NCBI GenBank assembly: GCA_958402795.1
Contig: CATXUX010000017.1
Coordinates: 1-64,000, forward strand
Direction: 5' to 3'
Source of the DNA: an uncultured Lachnospiraceae bacterium
GTDB lineage: Bacteria > Bacillota > Clostridia > Lachnospirales > Lachnospiraceae
DNA length: 64,000 bases
Part shown: in pieces, positions 1-9,077 of the stretch
How positions within the stretch are numbered: the first letter of the stretch is position 1
Layout of the letters: every line of letters starts with the position of its first letter
Notes under the pieces: model-generated
What the model was told of the DNA's origin: nothing
Database searches by the model: none
What the model saw: the letters and a program-made list of their open reading frames with translations, nothing else
Translations under genes and position numbers: made by a program

Positions 1-168
1 AACCGGCATAGTCTGATGGTGGTTATGTGGACAGAACTGCGGAAACTCAAGAAAATAAATATTGACAAACTATGCATGGTGATTTATAGTGTTTCCAAGA
101 AATTTGCTGTTCTGCACGGATTCCCAGAGGAAAAGTTTTGCCCGGGTATCATAAATATGCAACAGTAA
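1..168 (+). other. open frame at window edge, possible CDS tail
   Basis: Frame 1 is open from the first base to a TAA at 166-168, giving 55 codons. It could be the C-terminal end of a gene that starts before the window. I recognise no domain in it, and a good sigma-A promoter lies inside it, so it may equally be chance. Confidence 0.2.
62..90 (+). promoter_or_regulatory. sigma-A-type promoter for lysA
   Basis: TTGACA at 62-67 and TATAGT at 85-90 are separated by 17 bp, close to the vegetative consensus. Transcription would start near 97, about 110 bases before the lysA start codon. Confidence 0.6.
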
Positions 169-206
169 ATGAATAAAAACTGATTCAGTGAAGTGAGGGA
201 CAATAG

Positions 207-1481
207 ATGAGCAAGAGACCATTTGTGACAAAAAAGCAGCTTGACGAGATTACGAAAAATTATCCGACACCGTTTCATTTATATGATGAGCGCGGGATCC
301 GGGAGAATGTAAAGGCATTGAAAGAGGCATTTTCGTGGAATCCGGGATACAAAGAGTTTTTTGCTGTGAAAGCAACGCCGAATCCGTTTTTGATCCAGAT
401 TCTTCAGGAATATGGCTGCGGCTGCGACTGCTCTTCTTATACGGAACTGATGCTTTCCGAGGCAATCGGCGCAACAGGGGAAGACATCATGTTTTCTTCC
501 AATGACACTCCGGCGGAAGAATTCCGGCTTGCAGACCGTCTGGGAGCAACGATCAATCTGGATGACATCACGCATATTCCGTATCTGGAGCAGGCAATCG
601 GACACATCCCGGAGCGGATCAGCTGCCGGTATAATCCGGGCGGACTGTTTAAGATCAGCAATGATATTATGGACAACCCGGGAGACGCGAAGTACGGCAT
701 GACGACAGAACAGATGACAGAGGCATTTCGGACTCTGAAGGAGAAAGGCGCAAAGGAATTCGGAATCCATGCGTTTCTTGCGAGCAACACTGTGACGAAT
801 GAGTATTACCCGATGCTGGCGAAGGTTCTGTTTGAGGAAGCAGTGCGGCTTCAGAAAGAAACGGGAGCACATATCACGTTTATCAATTTGTCCGGTGGAA
901 TCGGGATTCCTTATAAACCAGATCAGGAACCGAATGACATTCGTGCGATCGGCGAGGGCGTGCGCCGTGTATATGAAGAAGTCCTTGTACCGGCAGGCAT
1001 GGGAGACGTTGCAATTTATACCGAGCTTGGACGCTATATGATGGGGCCGTATGGTTGCCTTGTCACAACGGCAATCCATGAAAAGCATACGCATAAGGAA
1101 TACATTGGTGTAGACGCCTGCGCGGTCAATCTGATGCGCCCGGCAATGTACGGAGCATACCACCATATCACGGTAAGCGGTAAGGAAGATGCGCCGTGCG
1201 ACCACAAATATGATGTTACAGGTTCTCTGTGTGAGAATAATGACAAGTTTGCGATCGACCGGATGCTGCCGGAGATTGAGATGGGGGATTACCTGATTAT
1301 CCACGACACGGGGGCACATGGCTTTTCAATGGGATATAATTACAATGGAAAATTAAAATCGGCAGAGCTTCTTCTGAAAGAAGACGGAACAGTGCAGATG
1401 ATCCGCCGTGCCGAGACACCGGCAGATTATTTTGCGACATTCGACTGCTTTGATATTGGAAAGAAACTGATCAAAAAATAG
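207..1481 (+). CDS. lysA: diaminopimelate decarboxylase-family protein
   Basis: This 424-residue fold-type III PLP enzyme should convert meso-diaminopimelate to L-lysine in the cytoplasm. The PLP lysine is in FAVKATPNP (K55). A glycine loop SGGIGIPY lies near 229-236, and CENND near 342-346 occupies the place of the usual CESGD substrate motif. The strand after the barrel reads GIHAFLASN, whereas typical LysA has GxHxHIGS, so this belongs to a divergent LysA subgroup and the exact substrate is a little less certain. The start is preceded by GTGAGGGA. A PAP2 phosphatase follows 27 bases later, probably on the same transcript. Confidence 0.85.
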   Translation: MSKRPFVTKKQLDEITKNYPTPFHLYDERGIRENVKALKEAFSWNPGYKEFFAVKATPNPFLIQILQEYGCGCDCSSYTELMLSEAIGATGEDIMFSSNDTPAEEFRLADRLGATINLDDITHIPYLEQAIGHIPERISCRYNPGGLFKISNDIMDNPGDAKYGMTTEQMTEAFRTLKEKGAKEFGIHAFLASNTVTNEYYPMLAKVLFEEAVRLQKETGAHITFINLSGGIGIPYKPDQEPNDIRAIGEGVRRVYEEVLVPAGMGDVAIYTELGRYMMGPYGCLVTTAIHEKHTHKEYIGVDACAVNLMRPAMYGAYHHITVSGKEDAPCDHKYDVTGSLCENNDKFAIDRMLPEIEMGDYLIIHDTGAHGFSMGYNYNGKLKSAELLLKEDGTVQMIRRAETPADYFATFDCFDIGKKLIKK

Positions 1482-1508
1482 AGGTATTAAAATTAAGGAG
1501 AAACAGGT

Positions 1509-2057
1509 ATGCAGCAATTAATCGCGCTGGACGGACAGATTCTGCTGTGGATTCAGGAGTATGTGCGGCAGGACTGGATGAACGGGTTCTGGACCGCAAT
1601 CACCAGACTGGGTGACGGCGGATGGTTCTGGATCGTACTTTCACTCGTACTGTTGTGTTTTAAACGAACGAGGAAAGCAGGAGCGGCAGGACTTCTGGCG
1701 CTGGCTGTCGGCGCACTGATCACGAACGTTGCACTAAAGAATCTGGTCGCACGGATACGTCCTTACGAAGTGGTGGATGGACTGGTGTGCCTGATTGAAA
1801 AACAAAAAGATTTCTCATTCCCGTCAGGGCATACATGCGCATCGTTTGCGGCCGCTGCAGTGTATTATAGGACACTGCCGAAGCGGTACGGCGTATCTGC
1901 GCTGGTACTCGCGGCGCTGATCGCACTTTCCCGGCTGTATGTGGGCGTCCACTATCCGACAGATATATTGGTCGGTTTTGTGGTTGGACTGTTCGCTGCG
2001 TGGGCAGCATTGAAACTGATAGAGTACATGACAGGGAAAAGAAAAGCAAAGCTGTAA
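1509..2057 (+). CDS. PAP2-family membrane phosphatase
   Basis: This 182-residue polytopic membrane protein carries the three acid phosphatase signatures of the PAP2 family: KNLVARIRPY (KxxxxxxRP) near 79-88, PSGH near 108-111, and SRLYVGVHYPTD (SRxxxxxHxxxD) near 144-155. Family members hydrolyse lipid phosphates or undecaprenyl pyrophosphate on the outer face of the membrane. Recycling of the undecaprenyl carrier would suit a locus rich in glycan synthesis, but the substrate cannot be read from sequence. It sits 27 bases after lysA with an AAGGAG ribosome site and ends at a strong terminator. Confidence 0.85.
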   Translation: MQQLIALDGQILLWIQEYVRQDWMNGFWTAITRLGDGGWFWIVLSLVLLCFKRTRKAGAAGLLALAVGALITNVALKNLVARIRPYEVVDGLVCLIEKQKDFSFPSGHTCASFAAAAVYYRTLPKRYGVSALVLAALIALSRLYVGVHYPTDILVGFVVGLFAAWAALKLIEYMTGKRKAKL

Positions 2058-2069
2058 TACAAAAGATTG

Positions 2070-2110
2070 AAAGCACAGAACAAAGGGTTGGTTTGTTCTG
2101 TGCTTTTTTT
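2070..2110 (+). terminator. rho-independent terminator after lysA-PAP2
   Basis: A perfect 15-bp stem has arms at 2070-2084 and 2092-2106 (the left arm begins AAAGCACAGAAC). It is followed by a T-rich run through about 2110. Confidence 0.9.
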
Positions 2111-2147
2111 CTAAATAGAATAACAGAACATAGATAGCAACAGATAC

Positions 2148-2178
2148 TTGACTTTTAAATATTACAGATGTAATATTT
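2148..2178 (+). promoter_or_regulatory. promoter with overlapping BlaI-type operator
   Basis: The -35 box is TTGACT at 2148-2153 and the -10 box is TAATAT at 2171-2176, with a 17-bp spacer. A perfect palindrome at 2157-2178 has 10-bp arms AAATATTACA and TGTAATATTT around a GA centre. It contains the TACA-N2-TGTA core typical of BlaI/MecI operators. It covers the spacer and the -10, so a bound repressor would block the polymerase. A weaker copy of the core (TACGATTGTA) lies at 2295-2304 in the leader. Confidence 0.8.
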
Positions 2179-2318
2179 AATAAACTTGTTAGATCAAAAA
2201 AGAATAGGAGGCAGCGGTTATGTTGTTGGAAAGGATAATGCAGTATTGGAACAGTATTGGAGCAAATAGTCCTAAAAAATTTAGTTTTAAATATTACGAT
2301 TGTAAGAAAGGACTCGAT

Positions 2319-4580
2319 ATGAAAAAAATTTTAAGAGTTATTTTTGTTGTATTATTCATATGTACTGGCTGCAGGAAAGAAGTTGCAAATGAAATGCAGG
2401 ATAACGTCGAGAATCAGGATATGAGTGAAAGTCAATTAAGCGTTTGCGATAATTCCATAAAAGTGGCGGAAACTTACAGGGATATTTATGAAAGAGCAGT
2501 AGAAGAAAATGCGTTGGATACACTGGAAATAGAGGAAGAAATTATAAATTGCCTGGGAAGTGCGGGATATGTAGCAGTAGACGGAGAAAATCAGATTGAT
2601 ATGGTTCATTACGAGAGAGTAATAAAATTTTGTGAAAGCGCTCAGAATGGAGAAGATGCGGAGATAGATATTGTCTCACTGTTATCATTAGATGGATTTG
2701 TACATTATTATCTGACCGCAGATAAAGGAGAAATAAAAGTAACGCTAGTTACAGTTCGGTGGGAAGAAGGGATTCCCGAAGTGATTTATTATCATGAATT
2801 TCCTGCATACACATGGAAATACACAGACGGAGGGTATCTTTTTATTGAAGAATATCATCCGCCTGGCTATGACGGCGCTCCGGGACAAAAAGGATTTCGT
2901 GTCATGCCTCTTGATAAAACTTGCAGGGAATTGAATCAGAAATATGTGATGCCGATTGGGTACGAATGCAACAATATGTTGATTACAGATTGGAATGAAC
3001 AGGATTATGCGGATTTGGATTTTTATGATATGTATGAAATCTTGTATTATTTGGAAAAGGGCAGTTATGTTCCTTATGAAAATAATGATAATGGAACGGA
3101 GTACGAGATATCGAAATCAGATTTTGAAGAGGTAATCCAGATGTATTTCCAAATAGAGAGTCAGGAAATCGAAAATCACACCGTTTATAATACAGAGCGA
3201 CAGACATATCGCTATCGGGCGAGAAGTCTATATGATGCTGAATTCCCATATGAACCATATCCGGAAGTGATTGCTTATGAAGAACAAAGAGATGGGACAG
3301 TAAAATTGACAATAAAGGCAGTTTGGGAAAAAGAAAAGCAGGATCAGGCTTTTTTCAGTGAATTAGTTGTACGTCCGTTAGAAGATGGAAGGTATCAATA
3401 TGTATCAAACCAAGTGATTGAGACAGGAGAAAAGTTGGAACCGGCCTGGTATATGCCCCGTCTGACAGATGAAACAGATGCGTGGAAAAAAGGTTATAAT
3501 CTGCCCGTTGAGGATGAGATTAAAGAACAAGCGATGGAAGATTGTAAAAATGTTATGGCGCAGATAAAAGAAATTTATACAGCAGCAGATAAGGGAAATG
3601 CTTCAAACGCAGTTCTTTCTGATGAAACATTGAATCAGATGAAGAATATTATTAAGAATATCGGCAATCCGGTAGTTACTTCGGAACGGTATTCTAATAT
3701 GGAAAATTATCAGAAAATGGAACAGTTTTTATTGGATTCTGAAGATGGCAAAGAAGGAAACGTATTGTTGTATCATGTTAATTATGACGGAGGTATTACG
3801 CGGGAAGAATTTATCTGTGATGGAGAGGAAATGTATGTGCTGTGGACAAAAGCAACGTGGGCGGATTCTGGCGAAATAGTAATTTCGTATGTTTCTTATA
3901 CAAGAATTCAGGAATGGACTTATACAGAAAAAGGCTATTTATGCTATGAATTGTGTGTGCCGGAGCCTCCGGATGTAACGGAAATTGTTGACGGGAGTAC
4001 AGCGATCAGGGTAAAACCTTTAGGAGAACAACTGATTGAACTGTCAAAAAAATGTGTATCCGCATTAGGTTATCAGGGGAACAACATTTTATGCTCTAAC
4101 TGGGATCAGGGTACTATGGAAAAACTGGATTACAATGGAATGTATGAATATCTTTATTCAATGAAATATCAAAAGAAATTTGATTCAGAGGAGTACCCGG
4201 ATGGCATTCCGAAACAAGAGTTTGAAAACGTAATTATGGAATATTTTCCTGTTACAAGTGAACAAATACGGGAGTGGGCGGTATTTGACGAGGAGAAGCA
4301 GACATATACGTGGATGAGGCTGGGATGTGGGAATTATACGCCTACATCTTTTGGAACTTCTAAGCCGGAAGTGACGGGGATGCGGGAAAATGATGACGGG
4401 ACGATGACACTAACGGTAGAAGCAGTGTGCGATATGGTTATTTGCAATGACGCAGTTATCACACATGAGCTTACTGTGCAATTTAAAGACGACGGGACTT
4501 TTCAATATTTGAGAAATGAAATACTTGATGATGGAATACAAAACATACCGGATTATCAATATCGTATTCAGGTAAAGTAG
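2319..4580 (+). CDS. lipoprotein with internally duplicated ectodomain, putative BlaI target
   Basis: The start at 2319 is preferred over an upstream in-frame ATG at 2220. It follows an AGAAAGGA ribosome site and begins a lipoprotein signal peptide with the lipobox-like LFICTGC, so the 753-residue product should be lipid-anchored outside the membrane. Two homologous halves follow (roughly residues 60-390 and 420-750). Both contain an N-N-(M/I)-L-(I/C) element (CNNMLITDW and GNNILCSNW), a Y(D/N)(M/G)MYE element, an (F)E(E/N)VI element and a final DG-(R/T)-(Y/F)-QY element. No enzymatic motif is visible and the function is unknown. It converges on blaR1 and shares its type of operator, which suggests induction by the same beta-lactam or cell-wall signal (inference). 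Confidence 0.8.
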   Translation: MKKILRVIFVVLFICTGCRKEVANEMQDNVENQDMSESQLSVCDNSIKVAETYRDIYERAVEENALDTLEIEEEIINCLGSAGYVAVDGENQIDMVHYERVIKFCESAQNGEDAEIDIVSLLSLDGFVHYYLTADKGEIKVTLVTVRWEEGIPEVIYYHEFPAYTWKYTDGGYLFIEEYHPPGYDGAPGQKGFRVMPLDKTCRELNQKYVMPIGYECNNMLITDWNEQDYADLDFYDMYEILYYLEKGSYVPYENNDNGTEYEISKSDFEEVIQMYFQIESQEIENHTVYNTERQTYRYRARSLYDAEFPYEPYPEVIAYEEQRDGTVKLTIKAVWEKEKQDQAFFSELVVRPLEDGRYQYVSNQVIETGEKLEPAWYMPRLTDETDAWKKGYNLPVEDEIKEQAMEDCKNVMAQIKEIYTAADKGNASNAVLSDETLNQMKNIIKNIGNPVVTSERYSNMENYQKMEQFLLDSEDGKEGNVLLYHVNYDGGITREEFICDGEEMYVLWTKATWADSGEIVISYVSYTRIQEWTYTEKGYLCYELCVPEPPDVTEIVDGSTAIRVKPLGEQLIELSKKCVSALGYQGNNILCSNWDQGTMEKLDYNGMYEYLYSMKYQKKFDSEEYPDGIPKQEFENVIMEYFPVTSEQIREWAVFDEEKQTYTWMRLGCGNYTPTSFGTSKPEVTGMRENDDGTMTLTVEAVCDMVICNDAVITHELTVQFKDDGTFQYLRNEILDDGIQNIPDYQYRIQVK

Positions 4581-4597
4581 CTGCATGAGGTAAAACG

Positions 4598-4635
4598 ACA
4601 GGGGAGACTGATAAGCATATAACAGTCTCCCCTGT
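4598..4635. terminator. shared hairpin between convergent genes
   Basis: Thirteen-bp arms at 4598-4610 (ACAGGGGAGACTG) and 4623-4635 pair perfectly around a 12-base loop. On the minus strand the stem is followed by TCGTTTTA, so it suits blaR1 best. On the plus strand the tail is A/T-rich without a U run. Confidence 0.7.
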
Positions 4636-4672
4636 AGAATATATTATCAAAGAATGTTAAGGAGATGACAGA

Positions 4673-6469
4673 TTAGTTCCATATTTGCAGATCAGAGAGA
4701 ACGGATGTAGTGATCTCTGCCGCCTTGCTTCCGGTTGTCTCGGATTCACCCTGGATATTTGTGGCAAAATAATAGACATTTCCGGATTTTTCAAGAAAAC
4801 CGATAAACCATCCGTTCACGTTCTGACCATCGACACGCCCGGTTCCTGTTTTTCCGTAGAATGAACCGTCGTTGTTAGAAATCAGTAGAATGGAATTTTT
4901 TACTGTCTCTATATTTTCAGAAGAAAATTCAAATTCGTTATCATGAAATTTTTCTAACATTTCAATCTGCTCCAGCGCAGATATTTTCAGAGAATCGTCT
5001 GTCCAGTATAAATCCGTATCATCGCTTGTTATCTGATTTCCGTATCCGATTTCGTGCAGGTAAGCTTTTACAGAATCTAGTCCAATTTGGGAATCAATGG
5101 ATTGAAAGTACCAGTTTACGGAATTTTGCATGGCAGAATCCAAATCTTGATCCGCTTCCCAGGCATCAAAAGGATACGCTTCTCCGTTCCATACCATGTT
5201 AGAATGTTGCGGTGTGATGATGTCATTTTCTAAACCCAGCAGAGCATCATAAATTTTGTAAGTAGAATTTGGTGCTATACGTTTTTGTGCTGAATCCATA
5301 TTGTATATGTTCCATGAGCCTGAATCGGAATCGTATAGGACAAAACAACCCTCGTACCCGTCAAAATTTCGTGTCAGGTCAATATAAGTGATATTTTTTC
5401 CGTCTTCGTTGAAATTGTATTGGTCATAGCCGGAGGCATGAATAGAAAGAACCGGCGCACACCCTAACAATAAGCAGGCAACAAAGACAAATGCGATAAT
5501 TCCCTGTATTTTTTTAGCCAAAGGTTGTTTTTTGAAATTTGCAATGCTTAAAATTCTCTTTTTCATTTGTTTCATACTGCTGCTGATTCCGGTGGCAAAG
5601 GGAAATGGCGACAGAGAGATTTTTTCTGCAAAATTGATCAATGTATTTCCGTATGCCTCATAATCAGTTTCGTTTAGTAGTTGCAGTACAGAGCAGTCAC
5701 AGGCAATTTCTCTGTCGCAGCGCATTTCCTTTAAGGAATACCAGATCAGAGGATGAAACCAGTACAAAATACCAGCCAGATTCATCAGATGTCCGATCAG
5801 GGCATCTTTATATCGATAGTGCTGCAGTTCATGCAAAATCATAAAACGCATATCTGTCGGGTGCAAGTCGGAAATCAGATGGATCGGAATGTAAATACGG
5901 GGTTTGATAAAACCGACAGTTACCGGAGATTTCAAAAAAGCAATACTATACACAGGAATTTCCTTCTTAATTCCGGATTCGGCAATACAGTTTTGAAAGA
6001 TTGCTTTTACTTGCTTGTTTTGCAGCGGCAGGGCGGATCGTTCTATGGCACGTAGTCGTTTCAATGAGCGGCAAATCAGTAATATCATTGCACATATTCC
6101 AATCCCCCAAATAACTAAAAGAATCGTATTTACATAGGAGGGAGTCCGGCGGCTGACAGAAACTGCAAAGTCATTCACTTTGCTGAAAACAGAATCTGAG
6201 GCAGCGAGAGTTGTGCCGGATATATCTGTAACTGCATTTTCTGCCTGCGTTCCATATGGAAAGTTATACCATGAAAGGAAAGATGTAACGGGCAAGGAAC
6301 GGACTGGCAGGAAAGGGATTGCAAGAATAACTAGCAGTATGAACCAAAGATTGTACTGCATGCGGGCGGATAAATGATTCCTTAACAATCTTTTGAAAGT
6401 AATAATGATGCCGATAAATAAGCACATCAGTACATTGCATATAAGGAAATGAATCCCAAAGTGATACAA
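4673..6469 (-). CDS. blaR1: BlaR1-type beta-lactam sensor metallopeptidase
   Basis: This 598-residue membrane sensor has an M56 peptidase region and an extracellular penicillin-binding domain. The N-terminal part has several membrane segments and the zinc site HELQH. A last membrane segment (FVFVACLLLGCAP) near 345 precedes the sensor domain. The sensor has the class D beta-lactamase-like motifs STYK (acylated serine), YGN and KTGTG, so it should bind beta-lactams covalently. In known systems acylation activates the protease, leading to cleavage of the BlaI repressor. It begins 14 bases after blaI ends. No classical beta-lactamase gene lies beside it, so its effectors are probably the other genes that carry the operator. 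Confidence 0.93.
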   Translation of the reverse strand: MYHFGIHFLICNVLMCLFIGIIITFKRLLRNHLSARMQYNLWFILLVILAIPFLPVRSLPVTSFLSWYNFPYGTQAENAVTDISGTTLAASDSVFSKVNDFAVSVSRRTPSYVNTILLVIWGIGICAMILLICRSLKRLRAIERSALPLQNKQVKAIFQNCIAESGIKKEIPVYSIAFLKSPVTVGFIKPRIYIPIHLISDLHPTDMRFMILHELQHYRYKDALIGHLMNLAGILYWFHPLIWYSLKEMRCDREIACDCSVLQLLNETDYEAYGNTLINFAEKISLSPFPFATGISSSMKQMKKRILSIANFKKQPLAKKIQGIIAFVFVACLLLGCAPVLSIHASGYDQYNFNEDGKNITYIDLTRNFDGYEGCFVLYDSDSGSWNIYNMDSAQKRIAPNSTYKIYDALLGLENDIITPQHSNMVWNGEAYPFDAWEADQDLDSAMQNSVNWYFQSIDSQIGLDSVKAYLHEIGYGNQITSDDTDLYWTDDSLKISALEQIEMLEKFHDNEFEFSSENIETVKNSILLISNNDGSFYGKTGTGRVDGQNVNGWFIGFLEKSGNVYYFATNIQGESETTGSKAAEITTSVLSDLQIWN

Positions 6470-6483
6470 GCAGACCGCCTCCT

Positions 6484-6858
6484 TTATTGCTTATGATCAG
6501 ATAGAAGATGACGCAGTGAAGTAATTTCTTCTTCGGACAAATTATCATCTTCAAGATAAGAAGACAACATGGCAGAAATATTGCCATTATAGTACCGCTT
6601 TAGAAAAGAGTTGCTTTCCTGACGGATATATTCGCCCTCATCTACTAAAGGAGTGTAAACAAATACACGACTTTGCTTTTCGTAGGTAAGTGCCTTCTTG
6701 ACAACCAGTCTTTTTAACATAGTTTGTATGGTTTTCGGACTCCAGTTGGTAGTCTTTGTTAGTTTATCTGTCACTTCATTTGTGTTGATGGGAGCATATT
6801 TCCATACAACTTTCATGACTTCGAACTCTGCCTCTGAAATTTGTGGTAATTTACTCAT
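6484..6858 (-). CDS. blaI: BlaI/MecI-family transcriptional repressor
   Basis: This 124-residue winged-helix repressor begins SKLPQISEAEFEVMKVVW, followed by NWSPKTIQTMLKRL, the DNA-recognition region of the family. The C-terminal dimerisation region holds SNSFLKRYY, where the N-S-F resembles the Asn-Phe cleavage site known in staphylococcal BlaI. It is co-transcribed with blaR1. A TACA-CA-TGTA operator lies just downstream of its own promoter's -10, implying autorepression. Confidence 0.95.
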   Translation of the reverse strand: MSKLPQISEAEFEVMKVVWKYAPINTNEVTDKLTKTTNWSPKTIQTMLKRLVVKKALTYEKQSRVFVYTPLVDEGEYIRQESNSFLKRYYNGNISAMLSSYLEDDNLSEEEITSLRHLLSDHKQ

Positions 6859-6875
6859 AAAATCCCCTCCAAATC

Positions 6876-6923
6876 TTACACATGTAATAAAAATATTATA
6901 TAAAGATAAATAAGAAATGTCAA
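6876..6923 (-). promoter_or_regulatory. blaI-blaR1 promoter and operator
   Basis: Read on the minus strand, the -35 is a perfect TTGACA (6918-6923) and the -10 a perfect TATAAT (6895-6900), 17 bp apart. The palindrome TTACA-CA-TGTAA at 6876-6887 lies over the expected transcription start. This is the classic autoregulated arrangement of bla/mec regulators. Confidence 0.85.
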
Positions 6924-6937
6924 GTACGGAGAAAATA

Positions 6938-6949
6938 GAACAAAAGTTC
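6938..6949 (+). promoter_or_regulatory. LexA (SOS) box upstream of uvrBA
   Basis: GAAC-AAAA-GTTC is a perfect match to the GAAC-N4-GTTC core of Gram-positive LexA operators. It lies about 33 bp upstream of the uvrB -10 box, so uvrB-uvrA should be DNA-damage inducible. Confidence 0.8.
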
Positions 6950-6978
6950 GATTTGCTCTGTACTTTTCTTGTTGCATA

Positions 6979-6987
6979 TGATATAAT
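6979..6987 (+). promoter_or_regulatory. extended -10 promoter of uvrBA
   Basis: TG-A-TATAAT is an extended -10 element, with TATAAT at 6982-6987. No good -35 box is visible 17 bp upstream, which is common when an extended -10 is present. Confidence 0.55.
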
Positions 6988-7060
6988 TGAAAGCCAAGTA
7001 ACCGATAAAGCAAGGTTATACGACTATAATTCAATTGATTTATAAATGGGAGAACTAATA

Positions 7061-9049
7061 ATGGATCATTTTGAACTAGTATCAGAATACGCCCCGACCG
7101 GCGACCAGCCGCAGGCGATCGAACAATTAGTGAAAGGTTTTAAGGAAGGCAACCAGTGCCAGACACTTCTTGGCGTCACCGGTTCAGGCAAGACCTTTAC
7201 GATGGCAAACGTCATCCAGCAATTAAATAAACCAACCCTTATCATCGCCCACAATAAGACACTGGCGGCGCAATTATATGGTGAATTTAAAGAGTTCTTC
7301 CCGAATAACGCGGTGGAGTATTTTGTAAGTTACTACGACTATTACCAGCCGGAGGCGTATGTGCCATCCTCGGACACCTACATTGCCAAGGATTCTGCGA
7401 TCAACGATGAGATTGATAAGCTGCGGCTCTCTGCCACGATGGCGCTGACGGAGCGCCGGGATGTTATTATTGTGGCAAGTGTATCCTGTATTTATGGCCT
7501 TGGCAGTCCGATGGATTATCAGAACATGGTGATCTCATTACGCCCCGGCATGACAAAAGACAGGGACGAGCTGATCTCAAAGTTGATCGAGATTCAGTAT
7601 GACCGCAACGATATGGATTTTCACAGGGGTACGTTCCGGGTTCGGGGGGACGTGGTGGAAGTGATTCCGGCGAATGAGGAAGATACGGCGATTCGTGTAG
7701 AGTTTTTCGGAGATGAGATTGACCGGATCGTGGAGATTGATGTACTGACCGGAGAGACAAAAGATGAGTTAAAGCACGCGGCGATATTTCCTGCTTCGCA
7801 CTACGTAGTGGACAGGGAGAACATTAACCGGGCCGTGAAGGATATTGAAGCAGAATTGGATGAACGGGTGCAGGAATTCCGGCATCAGGACAAGCTGCTG
7901 GAGGCTCAGCGGATCGCGGAACGGACGAACTTTGATATAGAGATGCTCAAAGAGACCGGCTTCTGCTCCGGTATTGAGAATTACTCCCGGCATCTGGCGG
8001 GACTGGCGCCCGGGCAGCCGCCATATACGTTGATTGACTATTTCCCGGATGATTTCATTATGATGATCGATGAATCGCATAAAACAATTCCCCAGATCGG
8101 CGGAATGTATAATGGGGATCAGTCGCGGAAGTCTACGCTGGTGGATTACGGCTTCCGCCTTCCGTCGGCAAAGGACAACAGACCCTTGAATTTTGAAGAG
8201 TTCGAGAGTAAAATCAATCAAGTGCTGTTTGTTTCGGCAACGCCGGGGACGTATGAGGAGGAGCATGAGCTGCTGCGGGCGGAGCAGGTGATCCGTCCTA
8301 CGGGACTTTTGGATCCGGCTGTGGAGGTCCGCCCTGTGGAAGGACAGATTGATGATCTGATCAGTGAAGTGAATAAGGAAACCGCGAAGAAGAATAAAGT
8401 GCTGGTGACTACACTGACCAAACGGATGGCGGAAGATCTTACAGATTATATGCGCGAAGTAGGGATTCGCGTAAAGTATCTCCATTCGGATATAGATACG
8501 CTGGAGCGGACGGAGATTATCCGGGATATGCGGATGGATGTGTTTGATGTGCTCGTGGGAATCAACTTACTCCGGGAGGGGTTGGACATTCCCGAGATTA
8601 CGCTTGTAGCGATTCTGGATGCGGATAAGGAAGGTTTCCTTCGTTCGGAGACGTCCCTGATTCAGACGATCGGACGGGCCGCCCGGAATTCGGAGGGACA
8701 CGTGATCATGTATGCGGACACGGTGACCGATTCGATGCAGATGGCAATCGACGAGACAAAACGCCGACGGGAGATTCAGGAGAGATATAATGAAGAACAT
8801 GGCATTATACCGCAGACGATTCAAAAATCTGTGCGCGGTCTGATCAGCATTTCGCAGAAGATCGATACGAAGGAACTGCAGTTGGAGAAAGATCCGGAGT
8901 CTATGAGTCGGGATGAGCTGGAGAAGCTGGTCGCAAATGTGACGAAGAAGATGAAGAAAGCTGCATCAGAACTGAATTTTGAGCTGGCAGCGGAACTTCG
9001 GGACCGCCTGATCGACCTGAAAAAAGCATTGAATGATATGGATGAGTGA
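7061..9049 (+). CDS. uvrB: excinuclease ABC subunit B
   Basis: This 662-residue helicase-like damage verification subunit of nucleotide excision repair hands lesions from UvrA to UvrC. It has Walker A GVTGSGKT near residues 37-44, the beta-hairpin region [15 protein letters not shown], the DEAD-like box MIDESH, helicase motif QTIGRAARN and a C-terminal UVR motif ([14 protein letters not shown]). The start at 7061 is chosen over the in-frame ATG at 7046, because GGGAGA at 7048-7053 is the ribosome site for 7061. uvrA follows immediately. Confidence 0.97.
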   Translation: MDHFELVSEYAPTGDQPQAIEQLVKGFKEGNQCQTLLGVTGSGKTFTMANVIQQLNKPTLIIAHNKTLAAQLYGEFKEFFPNNAVEYFVSYYDYYQPEAYVPSSDTYIAKDSAINDEIDKLRLSATMALTERRDVIIVASVSCIYGLGSPMDYQNMVISLRPGMTKDRDELISKLIEIQYDRNDMDFHRGTFRVRGDVVEVIPANEEDTAIRVEFFGDEIDRIVEIDVLTGETKDELKHAAIFPASHYVVDRENINRAVKDIEAELDERVQEFRHQDKLLEAQRIAERTNFDIEMLKETGFCSGIENYSRHLAGLAPGQPPYTLIDYFPDDFIMMIDESHKTIPQIGGMYNGDQSRKSTLVDYGFRLPSAKDNRPLNFEEFESKINQVLFVSATPGTYEEEHELLRAEQVIRPTGLLDPAVEVRPVEGQIDDLISEVNKETAKKNKVLVTTLTKRMAEDLTDYMREVGIRVKYLHSDIDTLERTEIIRDMRMDVFDVLVGINLLREGLDIPEITLVAILDADKEGFLRSETSLIQTIGRAARNSEGHVIMYADTVTDSMQMAIDETKRRREIQERYNEEHGIIPQTIQKSVRGLISISQKIDTKELQLEKDPESMSRDELEKLVANVTKKMKKAASELNFELAAELRDRLIDLKKALNDMDE

Positions 9050-9077
9050 AAGACAGACAGATAGGAGATACAGAGAC

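Noticed and set aside
84..278. Small minus-strand ORF before lysA
   Set aside because: It overlaps the lysA promoter and start, has no ribosome site and no recognisable features.
279..1319. 346-codon open frame on the minus strand opposite lysA
   Set aside because: It mirrors the codons of a clear enzyme gene, has no ribosome site and no recognisable domain.
2075..2102. GAAC...GTTC pattern as a second LexA box
   Set aside because: The arms are 12 bases apart and belong to the terminator stem after the PAP2 gene.
7769..8485. Long minus-strand frame opposite uvrB, and similar frames opposite recD2, the CapD-like gene, glf and the GH2 gene
   Set aside because: They are shadows of strongly conserved plus-strand genes, with residue composition typical of antisense frames.
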